Assembly: GCA_029784825.1 (NCBI GenBank)
Contig: JAFMAU010000050.1
Coordinates: 1-14,274, forward strand
Length of the DNA: 14,274 nucleotides
Source of the DNA: Nitrososphaerota archaeon
GTDB taxonomy: Archaea; Thermoproteota; Nitrososphaeria; Nitrososphaerales; UBA183
Reading direction: 5' to 3'
The position numbers and the translations under genes were made by a program. A model generated the notes under the pieces. It had not been told where the DNA came from and did not search any database. It saw only the letters and a program-made list of their open reading frames with translations. This document shows positions 1 to 6,666 of the stretch, piece by piece. Positions within the stretch are counted from its first letter, which is position 1; each line of letters begins with the position of its first letter.

Positions 1-1
1 G

Positions 2-430
2 AACGGGAAGGTCCTGATCTATGCGTGCAACTGGTGCTCCTACGCCGGGGCCGACCTGGCTGGCGTGATGAAGATCCAGTACCCGTCCAACACCCGCGTA
101 ATCAGGACGATGTGCTCCGGGAGGGTCTCCCAGAAGCTCGTGATGTACGCATTCTCGAAGGGCGCAGGAGCGGTGCTCGTGACCGGCTGCCACATAGGTG
201 ACTGCCACTACATCAACGCGAACCATCAGACCGAGAAGAGGGTCGAGAGGTGGAAGAAGCAACTCGAAGCCAAGGGGGTAAACGCCGACAGGCTGCAGCT
301 CTGGTGGGTAAGCGCCGCCGAGCCGAAGCGGTTCGCTGACAAGGCCAGGGAGATGTCAGCCCTCGTCGGGAAGATCGCGCCGGAGGAGCTGAAGTCAACC
401 GCGGCGAAGGTGCAGGTGAGGGGAGCATGA
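2..430 (+). CDS. mvhD: MvhD/FlpD-like hydrogenase iron-sulfur (delta) subunit, 5' partial
   Basis: The frame is open from base 2, so the gene begins before the window; an internal GTG at 65 is not the true start, because the family signature lies upstream of it. The visible N-part reads ACNWCSYAGADLAG, followed by RTMCSGR and GCHIGDCHY. This cysteine pattern is that of the MvhD/FlpD family, whose [2Fe-2S] subunit passes electrons to the HdrA flavin in methanogens and in many non-methanogenic Hdr complexes. The protein is soluble and has no membrane segment. The last four bases overlap the next gene (ATGA at 427-430), so the two are probably translationally coupled. An hdrA gene, or the rest of an HdrA-MvhD fusion, would be expected just upstream, outside the window. 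The family call is firm; the electron donor is unknown. Confidence 0.92.
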   Translation, partial: NGKVLIYACNWCSYAGADLAGVMKIQYPSNTRVIRTMCSGRVSQKLVMYAFSKGAGAVLVTGCHIGDCHYINANHQTEKRVERWKKQLEAKGVNADRLQLWWVSAAEPKRFADKAREMSALVGKIAPEELKSTAAKVQVRGA

Positions 431-1569
431 GCCAGGTCCCAGACCTCGAGTTCAGGCGGTCGGTCGCAGGGGGAGCCAACGGGACGCTTTCGTCGTGCTA
501 CCAGTGCGGGACGTGCACGGCGGTCTGCCCGATGAACGTGCCGGTAAGGAGCATAATCAGGGGGGCCCAGGTGGGCATCAGGGACCTCGCGGTGACCGAT
601 GCCCTGTGGCAGTGCGCCACGTGCAAGCAGTGCGAAGTGGCCTGTCCCAGAGAGGTCGACATCACAGGGGCGATACACACCCTCAGAGGAATCAGCTACG
701 GGGAAAGGAAGGTCCCCTCGAAGCTGGAGGCAGCGCTCTGGAGGGTGTACGAGGAGGGGACTGCCTGGGAGGGGAAGAAGAACGAGAGGGCGAGGTGGGC
801 CGAAGGACTGGATGTGAAGGTGGGGAAGCAGGCCAAGCACCTGCTCTACCTCGACGACGCGGCCTCGTTCGACCCGCGGCTCCAGAGCATTGCCCGGTCT
901 CTCGTCAAGATATTCAGGGCGGCCGGGGTCGACTTCGCAGTCCTCGGAGACAAAGAGAAGAGCTCCGGGGACGAAGTGTACCAGATAGGCGAAGAGGGCT
1001 TCCTCGAGGAGCTCGCCCAGTCGAACATAGACTCGTTCAAGAACATCGGGGCCGAGGACATAATCACAGTCTCCCCCCACAGCAACGGGGTGTTCAGAGA
1101 CGTCTACCCGAAGTACGGCAGCCTCCCTCCTGTCCTGCACTACACCGAATTCCTGTCTGGCCTGCTCGACCGCGACCAGCTGAAACTGAAGAGTGCCAAC
1201 GGCGGAGACGGTCTCACTGTGACATACCATGACCCATGCTACCTCGGAAGATATGGCGGGGTGTACGAAGAGCCGAGGAAGCTCCTCGAGAGCATCCCCG
1301 GGGTAAAGCTCACCGAGATGGACGAGAACAGGAGCAATGCCCTCTGCTGCGGCGGGGGGGGCGGAGGGATGTTCGTCGAATCGGAGGGGGCGCGCCCAAG
1401 CCACAGGAGGGTGTCGCAGGCCGAGGAGTCCGGGGCGGCGATTATGGCCACCGCCTGTCCGTTCTGTGTGCTCAACTTCGAAGATGGGGTCAAGACTGTG
1501 GGGGCCAGCATCAAAGTTAGGGACGTAGCTGAAATCCTCGCTGGCGGCGTCGGGAACGGAGGCGTCTGA
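427..1569 (+). CDS. HdrD-like protein (fused HdrC-HdrB) with degenerate first CCG domain
   Basis: A 380-residue soluble iron-sulfur protein of the heterodisulfide reductase HdrD / GlpC family. The N-terminal HdrC-like ferredoxin part has two complete [4Fe-4S] motifs, CYQCGTCTAVCP (C24, C27, C30, C34) and CATCKQCEVACP (C63, C66, C69, C73). The C-terminal HdrB-like part should carry two CCG domains. The second is intact: HDPC at C271, CCGGGGGG from C307, and CPFC at C344/C347. The first keeps the fold-like sequence but lacks the cysteines: LDDAASFDP near 142, KSSGD at 178-182 where CCG is expected, and SPHS at 216-219 where CPHC is expected. It therefore probably binds one catalytic-type cluster, not two. 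A Shine-Dalgarno-like GAGGGGAG precedes the ATG, which overlaps mvhD by 4 nt; etfA follows after 4 nt. The likely role is relaying electrons between MvhD/HdrA and the ETF (inference); the true substrate is unknown. Confidence 0.9.
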   Translation: MSQVPDLEFRRSVAGGANGTLSSCYQCGTCTAVCPMNVPVRSIIRGAQVGIRDLAVTDALWQCATCKQCEVACPREVDITGAIHTLRGISYGERKVPSKLEAALWRVYEEGTAWEGKKNERARWAEGLDVKVGKQAKHLLYLDDAASFDPRLQSIARSLVKIFRAAGVDFAVLGDKEKSSGDEVYQIGEEGFLEELAQSNIDSFKNIGAEDIITVSPHSNGVFRDVYPKYGSLPPVLHYTEFLSGLLDRDQLKLKSANGGDGLTVTYHDPCYLGRYGGVYEEPRKLLESIPGVKLTEMDENRSNALCCGGGGGGMFVESEGARPSHRRVSQAEESGAAIMATACPFCVLNFEDGVKTVGASIKVRDVAEILAGGVGNGGV

Positions 1570-1573
1570 TCGC

Positions 1574-2557
1574 ATGGCCAAGGGCGGAATCTTCGTCTTC
1601 CTGGAGCAGACGGACGGGGTCCTGGAAGACTCGTCGCTTGAAGTGCTGGGCAAGGGGAGGGAGATGGCGGACAGGCTCGGCGCGAAGGTGACTGGGGCCA
1701 TACTAGGGGAGGGGGTGCGCGGGATGGCGGAGGAGTGCGCCCGAAGGGGGGCGAACGTCGTGCTGGCCGCCGACTCGCCGCTTCTGAAGAACTTCACAGC
1801 CGAGGCGTACACCGAGGTTGTGGCTTCCATGGCGAGGGAGCGCGACCCAGACATGCTGCTGATCGGAGCGACCCACAACGGGACCGCACTGGCAGGGATG
1901 CTGGCGGTCAAGCTTGGCGCGGGCCTCATGGCCCACGTCGTCGATCTGGAGATAGAGGAGGGGACCGGGATGCTTCTCGGTTCGGTCCCCGGTTTTGGGG
2001 GGAGCATCGTGGCTGTCTGCAAGTGCAAGAAGGGAAGGCCCCAGATGGCGACGGTGCGGCCGGGCGTCTTCTCTGCCCCGGGCCTCACGCGGGAGGCAGG
2101 GACCGTGGAGGCGTTCCAGGTCGGGCTGAGACCCGAGGATGTGAGATGCCAGGTCGTCGAGAGGTCGGTTCAGCGCGGGGCCAGCGTGAGCAAGGCCCAG
2201 AGGGTCGTGGTGGCAGGACTGGGATGCAAGGACGACCTGTCGCTTACCAAGAAGCTGGCTGACGCCACCGGTTCGACCTTCGGGGTCTCAAGGCCCCTGG
2301 CGGACAAGGGGATGGCGCCCAAGAACCTGGTGATCGGGTCGACCGGCTCGAGCCTCAACGCGAAGCTTGCAGTAGTGGTCGGAGTCAGCGGCGCCGCGCA
2401 CTTCACGTCGGGGCTGAGGAACGTGGAGACTGTGGTGGCGGTCAATTCAGACCCCAACGCCGAGATTTTCAAGCATGCCGATTACTGCGTGGTGGGAGAT
2501 GCGAAGAAGGTGGTCCCCAGGCTGATTTCTGAGCTCGGCTCGGGAGGCGCCGCATGA
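1574..2557 (+). CDS. etfA: Electron transfer flavoprotein alpha subunit
   Basis: A 327-residue EtfA of normal length. The N-terminal ETF domain (about 5-190) includes LLIGATHNGT and the hallmark RPQMATVRPGVF at 155-166. The C-terminal FAD-binding domain (about 205-325) shows GVSRP at 237-241, STGSS at 256-260, GVSGAAHF at 270-277, VAVNSDPNAEIF and ADYCVVGD. Several usual FAD contacts are changed: the common TGK is TGS and the common Q before the conserved His is Ala, so the flavin environment may differ from textbook ETFs. The heterodimer with EtfB accepts electrons from acyl-CoA or other flavin dehydrogenases, or bifurcates them. The ATG at 1574 is preceded by GGAGG (1558-1562). The gene lies 4 nt after the HdrD-like gene and overlaps etfB by 4 nt, so it belongs to this redox operon. 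Confidence 0.96.
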   Translation: MAKGGIFVFLEQTDGVLEDSSLEVLGKGREMADRLGAKVTGAILGEGVRGMAEECARRGANVVLAADSPLLKNFTAEAYTEVVASMARERDPDMLLIGATHNGTALAGMLAVKLGAGLMAHVVDLEIEEGTGMLLGSVPGFGGSIVAVCKCKKGRPQMATVRPGVFSAPGLTREAGTVEAFQVGLRPEDVRCQVVERSVQRGASVSKAQRVVVAGLGCKDDLSLTKKLADATGSTFGVSRPLADKGMAPKNLVIGSTGSSLNAKLAVVVGVSGAAHFTSGLRNVETVVAVNSDPNAEIFKHADYCVVGDAKKVVPRLISELGSGGAA

Positions 2558-3330
2558 ACCTGATCGTGTGCCTGAAGGTGACCCCGAAAATCGAGCAGAT
2601 CAAGTTCGACGAGCAGAAGAAGACGATCGTGAGGGAAGGGGTGGAGAACGAAATCAACGATGCGGACAAGAACGCGCTCGAAGCTGCCCTGAAGCTCAGG
2701 GACTCGTCCGGAGGGAAGGTCGTCGTCCTTTCGATGGGGCCTCCGTCGTTCGAACCGTTCCTCAGGCTCGCCGTAGCAATGGGAGCCGACGATGCCGTCC
2801 TGCTCAGCGACAGGGTCTTCGGCGGCGCCGACACCTACGCGACCTCTCGAGTCCTGGCAGCCGGGATTGAGAAGCTGAAGCCCTATGACGCGGTCTTCTG
2901 CGGCGAGGCTTCGTCCGATGGGAGTACGGAGCAGGTCCCCCCGAGCATCGCGGGGTGGCTGGGCATCCCTCATGTCAGCTATGTGAGCGAGCTTGGGCTC
3001 TCGGGAGACCGGGTGCGTGCGAAGCGCGAGGTCACTGACGGCCATGAAGTGGTTGAGGTGAAGCCCCCCGTACTGGTGAGCGTACAGCTCGGCTGCAACT
3101 CTCCCAGGTTCCCAGACTTCCGGAGGAAGAGGTGGGCGGAAAAGGAGTTCAAGCTCAGAGTGCTGACCAACCAGGATCTCGGCTTCAAGGCTGGGGACGT
3201 TGGGCTGGAGGGGTCGCGCACCGAAGTGACGGGGCTGAGCAGGATGCGGAGCCCGGAGAGAAAGCGGGAGCTTGTCAAGGGCACCGAAGAGGAAGTCGCA
3301 AAGCGGCTTGTCCAGATCATCAGAGGATAA
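2554..3330 (+). CDS. etfB: Electron transfer flavoprotein beta subunit
   Basis: A 258-residue EtfB, the partner of EtfA. Visible family motifs are NEINDADKNALEAAL (32-46), a central LSMGPPSFEPFLRLA stretch (from 59), SDRVFGGADTYATSRVLA (85-102) and GEASSDGSTEQVPPSIAGWL (117-136). The SMGPP and SDRxFxGADTxAT forms resemble electron-bifurcating or anaerobic ETFs, whose beta subunit holds FAD, more than mitochondrial ETFs with AMP (family knowledge; not proven here). The usual DGDT appears as DGST. The start overlaps the etfA stop as ATGA and a GGGAGG lies just upstream. It is the last gene of the mvhD-HdrD-like-etfA-etfB operon: 78 nt follow before the next start. No fixC/fixX or dehydrogenase gene is present downstream, so the donor must be encoded elsewhere or upstream. 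Confidence 0.96.
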   Translation: MNLIVCLKVTPKIEQIKFDEQKKTIVREGVENEINDADKNALEAALKLRDSSGGKVVVLSMGPPSFEPFLRLAVAMGADDAVLLSDRVFGGADTYATSRVLAAGIEKLKPYDAVFCGEASSDGSTEQVPPSIAGWLGIPHVSYVSELGLSGDRVRAKREVTDGHEVVEVKPPVLVSVQLGCNSPRFPDFRRKRWAEKEFKLRVLTNQDLGFKAGDVGLEGSRTEVTGLSRMRSPERKRELVKGTEEEVAKRLVQIIRG

Positions 3331-3408
3331 GATACTTCGTCGAATATTGTTCCAAGAAGAGCATAGCAAACGCGTATTACTTTCCCCGGCCACGACCGTT
3401 CGAAGCGT

Positions 3409-3891
3409 ATGGCCAGGAGGCAAAGCTGGCTGTGCAGCTCGTGTGCCTACTATGCACCATACCCGGGGTGGGATGGGGTGGGGACGTGTGATCAGACCAT
3501 GAGCTTGAAGTACGGACGCATGGCTGTGGGGACCGAGGACGAGTGCGAGCAGTACGCCCCGTCGGGTCGTCCTGAATCGAGGAGCCCGCTCCCGCATGGG
3601 GCAGTCTGTGAGGACTGCCACTACTGGCTCCCCTTCGAGATGATGTCACATGTAGGCGAGTGCGACAATCCGGCGAGCAGGCACTTCAAGAGCACGGAGT
3701 TCTCCGACAAGCCGACGGAGGGGTGCTTCGTCGCAAGATCACTTGAAGGGCTGGAGTTCATGTGGTGCCAGAGCCACCGTCAGACCATCTACACCAAGGA
3801 GATGCCCTTCCACAGGGGCTGCCGCATCTTCGTGAGCTCCGTGAGCCTCCCAGTGGAGGATGAGATGGAGCTAACCCTTGCAGGCGACTGA
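3409..3891 (+). CDS. Cys-rich protein with three CX2(C/H)X14C repeats, function unknown
   Basis: A 160-residue soluble protein of unrecognised family. Its cysteines fall in repeats. Repeat 1 is C9-x2-C12-x14-C27-x18-C46, with CSSCAYYAP at 9-17. Repeat 2 is C67-x2-C70-x14-C85-x20-C106, with CEDCHYWLP at 67-75. A third copy is C120-x2-H123-x14-C138, with no fourth ligand. Gly two residues before the third Cys and an aromatic pair after the CxxC recur in repeats 1 and 2. Each four-Cys unit could bind one metal (zinc or iron-sulfur); this is inference. There is no signal peptide or membrane segment. The ATG at 3409 begins a basic MARRQ. A possible weak promoter (GTATTAC, 3374-3380) lies in the gap after etfB, so the gene may be transcribed separately from the redox operon. 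The cysteine pattern could equally suggest a redox sensor. Confidence 0.8.
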   Translation: MARRQSWLCSSCAYYAPYPGWDGVGTCDQTMSLKYGRMAVGTEDECEQYAPSGRPESRSPLPHGAVCEDCHYWLPFEMMSHVGECDNPASRHFKSTEFSDKPTEGCFVARSLEGLEFMWCQSHRQTIYTKEMPFHRGCRIFVSSVSLPVEDEMELTLAGD

Positions 3892-3930
3892 ATCTCAGGT
3901 GGCAGTCTACCAGAATATTCTCCCAAGATG

Positions 3931-3940
3931 GCTAAATAGG
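3931..3940 (+). promoter_or_regulatory. TATA box for the C2H2 mini-protein gene
   Basis: The A/T-rich element GCTAAATAGG stands in GC-rich surroundings, centred about 25 nt before the ATG at 3961. That is the archaeal TATA-to-start distance, so the transcript is probably leaderless. Confidence 0.6.
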
Positions 3941-3960
3941 CCGCAGACTCGTTCCTCCTT

Positions 3961-4080
3961 ATGAGACTGTTCGGGAAAAAGCAGTACACGTGCGCGACGT
4001 GCGGAGCGAAGTTCGACTCTCAGGACAAGCTGAACGAGCACGGCAAGGCACATGCGACCCCGATGGCCGTGACGCCTTAG
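3961..4080 (+). CDS. 39-residue single C2H2 zinc-finger protein
   Basis: A short gene of 39 codons plus a TAG stop. It encodes a basic start, MRLFGKKQ, followed by a textbook C2H2 finger: YTCATCGAKF, then H at the expected place, giving C11-x2-C14-x12-H27-x3-H31. The hydrophobic positions of a classical finger (Y9, F18, L24) are present. Such single-finger mini-proteins are known from archaea and may bind DNA, RNA or protein; the target here is unknown. A TATA-like element about 25 nt upstream puts transcription start at or next to the ATG. The next gene, DUF885, has its own TATA-like element starting 20 nt after this stop, so the two may be separate units. Confidence 0.85.
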   Translation: MRLFGKKQYTCATCGAKFDSQDKLNEHGKAHATPMAVTP

Positions 4081-4098
4081 CTTCTAAACTCCAACAAC

Positions 4099-4107
4099 AG
4101 TTTATGC
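4099..4107 (+). promoter_or_regulatory. TATA-like box for the DUF885 gene
   Basis: AGTTTATGC is centred about 28 nt before the ATG at 4132. The short spacing predicts a leaderless or nearly leaderless transcript; no well-spaced Shine-Dalgarno is seen. Confidence 0.5.
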
Positions 4108-4131
4108 CGCTCACTCCGGTGGCCTGAGGGG

Positions 4132-5823
4132 ATGGAGGCGGCAACAGATTCCCGGCGCCTAGCCGACTTGGCGGACGAGTACTGGGAGGAGAGGCTGTCC
4201 AGCGACCCGCTGCTAGCGACGGCTCTAGGCGACCGCAGGTTCGACTCGAAGCTGCCGGACGTCACGCCCGAAGGAAGAGCTGAGAGGAACAGGCAGTATC
4301 AAGCGGTCGTCGGAAGGTGTGAAGCAATCCTGGAGAAAGGACTGTCCGGCCGGGACAGGCTTACCCGGACCGCTCTCCTGGTCGACGCCGGATCCACTCT
4401 GGAATACTACTCGTGTGGCCTGGAAGAGTGGGTGATCGACCCCCTGCAGGGCTTTCAAATCGAACTGATGAACCTCCAATCATACCAGCCGGTGCGCACC
4501 GTCGCTGAGGGGAGGGCGATGGCGGAACGGTGGCTGGCCATAGGCCAATTCGTCGACCAGCAGATAGCTAACCTCAGGGCCGGCGCCTCGAGCGGGAGGG
4601 TCGCGGTCCGGGCGGCGGTCGAGAAGGTCATCGACGAGCTCGACGACCTCCTGGAGAAGCAGGACCCCGATTGGCCCCTCCTTAGGCCGCTTGCCACTGC
4701 GCACAGCGAGTGGTCTTCCAACGAGGAAAGAGACTTCCGAGGAAGCTTGAAGGCCGCAGTCGCGCAGTCGGCACGCCCCGGCTTCGCACGGCTCCTCGCT
4801 TTTCTGAAGGAGGAGATACTCCCTCTGGCCCGGCCCCAGGATAAGCCAGGGATAATGCACATTCCAGGGGGAGCGGAAGCGTATGCAAAGCTGATCAGGG
4901 TCCACACGTCTCTGGGCGTCTCCCCGGCGGAATTGCACGAGACGGGCCTCAGAGAGGTCGCAAGGATCAACAGGGAGACTGAACTGCTTGGAGAGAAGGT
5001 GTTCGGAACCCGTGACAGGAAGGAGATCCTGGCACGGCTCAGGACAGACCCGTCGCTGTACTTCGCCAGCAGGGATGAGGTCGCGGCCAAGGCGGAAGAA
5101 GCCCTCGCCAAGGCGAACGCGGCCATATCGAGGTGGTTCGGCCGACTCCCAAGGACGCCGTGCGAGGTCGTCAGGATGGAGGAGCATGAAGAGAAGCATT
5201 CGACCATAGCATACTACAGGCCCCCGGCGGCTGACGGTTCGAGGCCCGGAAGATACTACATCAACACCTCTGCACCCGAGACCAGGCCGAGATACGAAGC
5301 GGAGGCTCTGGCGTACCACGAGTCAGTCCCTGGGCACCATCTGCAGATTGCGATAGCGCAGGAACTCGAGGGCATCCCCGAATTCAGGAAGAACAGCGGC
5401 GTGACGGCGTTCGTCGAGGGGTGGGGGCTCTACTCGGAACGCCTTGCCGAGGAGATGGGGCTGTACACTTCTGACCTTGACAGGGTAGGCATCCTCTCGT
5501 ACGACTCCTGGAGGGCATGCAGGCTCGTCGTCGACACCGGGATGCACGCCATGGGGTGGACGCGCGAGCAGGCCATCGGCTACATGCTCGACAACAGTGC
5601 GCTCGCCGAGAACAACATAATCAACGAAGTGGACAGGTACATCACCTGGCCAGGCCAGGCGTTGGCGTACAAGACAGGGCAGCTGGAGATGCTGAGGCTG
5701 AGGAGGGAGGCGCAGGCGCGCCTGGGCGGACGCTTTGACATCAAGAGGTTCCATGATGTGCTTCTGGGAGACGGCGCAGTCCCCCTTTCGGCCCTGAGGG
5801 AGACCATGCGGGGTTACTCCTAG
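4132..5823 (+). CDS. DUF885 family zinc metallopeptidase-like protein
   Basis: A 563-residue protein, full length for the DUF885 family. The family has a gluzincin-like active site, and it is found here as HESVPGHH (H396, E397, H402), followed by FVEGWGLYSERLA, whose Glu is the expected third zinc ligand. The C-terminal DRYITWPGQALAYKTGQ motif is also typical. There is no signal peptide, so it is probably a cytoplasmic peptidase acting on short peptides; the natural substrate is unknown. The N-terminal part (LADEYWEERLSSDPLLATAL) matches the usual DUF885 opening and supports the ATG at 4132. The stop TAG is followed at once by the TTG of the next gene, so the two are co-transcribed, although their functions are not obviously linked. 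Confidence 0.93.
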   Translation: MEAATDSRRLADLADEYWEERLSSDPLLATALGDRRFDSKLPDVTPEGRAERNRQYQAVVGRCEAILEKGLSGRDRLTRTALLVDAGSTLEYYSCGLEEWVIDPLQGFQIELMNLQSYQPVRTVAEGRAMAERWLAIGQFVDQQIANLRAGASSGRVAVRAAVEKVIDELDDLLEKQDPDWPLLRPLATAHSEWSSNEERDFRGSLKAAVAQSARPGFARLLAFLKEEILPLARPQDKPGIMHIPGGAEAYAKLIRVHTSLGVSPAELHETGLREVARINRETELLGEKVFGTRDRKEILARLRTDPSLYFASRDEVAAKAEEALAKANAAISRWFGRLPRTPCEVVRMEEHEEKHSTIAYYRPPAADGSRPGRYYINTSAPETRPRYEAEALAYHESVPGHHLQIAIAQELEGIPEFRKNSGVTAFVEGWGLYSERLAEEMGLYTSDLDRVGILSYDSWRACRLVVDTGMHAMGWTREQAIGYMLDNSALAENNIINEVDRYITWPGQALAYKTGQLEMLRLRREAQARLGGRFDIKRFHDVLLGDGAVPLSALRETMRGYS

Positions 5824-6666
5824 TTGAGCAAGCAGGCCGAGAAGGCTGAGAGGTTCCGCAGCCTTCACGATAGGAGGGGAATCCTGGTGCTCCCCAACGC
5901 CTGGGACGTGCCCAGCGCGCGGATGTTCGAAGACGAGGGTTTCCCGGCTGTGGCCACCTCGAGCGCCGGGATGCTCGTGTCCCTGGGCTATCCCGACGGC
6001 GAAAGCATCCCCCCAAGAGAGTTCGTCGCTGCTGTCGGGAGGGTCGCCCGCGTCCTTTCGGTCCCCTTGAGCGCCGACGTCGTGGGAGGCTTCGGGTCCA
6101 GCGTCGAGGGGGTCATCCGGAGCGTCAGGGCGGTGGTGAGGGCGGGCGCGGTCGGGATAAACATCGAAGATTTCGCGCACGAGGCGAAGAAGCTCCTTCC
6201 TTTGGAAAAGCAGGTCGCACGGCTGAGGGCCCTCGTCAGGCTGAGGGGGTCGTCGGGAGTCCGTTTCGTAATCAACGCCCGCACAGACGCCCTGAGGTTC
6301 GCCCCTGGGGACGAGGAGGCCAAGTTGGATGAGGCGATCCGTAGAGGGTCGGCGTACAGAGACGAGGGAGCGGACTGCGTCTACCCCATGGGGCTGACTG
6401 ACGCGCAGTCCATCTCGAGGTTCGTGAAGGCCCTCGACTTCCCGGTCAACGTCATGGTCAGGAAGGGACTCCCGCCGGTCCCCGAGCTGAAGCGCCTGGG
6501 GGTCGCCAGGGTCAGCTTCGGCCCCAGCGCGTCGTACGCAGCCATGGGGCTCCTCAGGCGCGCATCCAAGGAAGTGCGCGAGAATGGGACGTTCGACAGC
6601 CTCATAGAAGGCGCGATATCGTTCGACGAGCTGAACGCGTTGGCCGTGCCGAAGAAGATCGGCTAG
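5824..6666 (+). CDS. Isocitrate lyase/PEP mutase superfamily enzyme
   Basis: A 280-residue TIM-barrel enzyme of the isocitrate lyase/phosphoenolpyruvate mutase superfamily. Signature segments are NAWDVPSARMFEDEGFPA (25-42), SADVVGGFG (83-91), the metal-binding GINIEDF (111-117, with E115 and D116) and FVINARTDAL (148-157). The KKCGH-type catalytic loop of true isocitrate and methylisocitrate lyases is absent, so it resembles the PEP_mutase-like group (carboxyphosphonoenolpyruvate mutase, oxaloacetase or lyases on small 2-oxo or phosphono acids). The exact reaction cannot be told from sequence. The start is TTG, directly after the TAG of the DUF885 gene (zero spacing), so it is probably translated by coupling. 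Its 3' end meets the oppositely oriented DUF21-CBS gene in a shared CTAG. Confidence 0.9.
   Translation: MSKQAEKAERFRSLHDRRGILVLPNAWDVPSARMFEDEGFPAVATSSAGMLVSLGYPDGESIPPREFVAAVGRVARVLSVPLSADVVGGFGSSVEGVIRSVRAVVRAGAVGINIEDFAHEAKKLLPLEKQVARLRALVRLRGSSGVRFVINARTDALRFAPGDEEAKLDEAIRRGSAYRDEGADCVYPMGLTDAQSISRFVKALDFPVNVMVRKGLPPVPELKRLGVARVSFGPSASYAAMGLLRRASKEVRENGTFDSLIEGAISFDELNALAVPKKIG

Noticed and set aside
1354..1361. A run of eight G in the HdrD-like gene as a possible frameshift site
   Set aside because: The run encodes the glycine part of the conserved CCGGGGGG motif, and the downstream ACPFC motif and stop are in the same frame, so no shift is needed.
226..2088. A 620-codon open frame on the minus strand opposite the HdrD-like and etfA genes
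   Set aside because: It is a shadow of GC-rich coding sequence. The plus strand carries clear HdrD/EtfA motifs, and the minus translation is Pro/Arg/Ser-rich with no recognisable domain.
3331..3408. A terminator or small RNA in the gap after etfB
   Set aside because: No stable hairpin followed by a T run was found by eye; only a weak TATA-like stretch is present.
2482..3621. A 379-codon minus-strand open frame opposite etfB and the Cys-rich gene
   Set aside because: It spans two plus-strand genes with strong motifs and the gap between them; composition is typical of an antisense shadow.
4455..5319. Two overlapping minus-strand open frames (about 250 and 279 codons) inside DUF885
   Set aside because: DUF885 motifs run straight through this region on the plus strand; neither antisense product resembles a protein.
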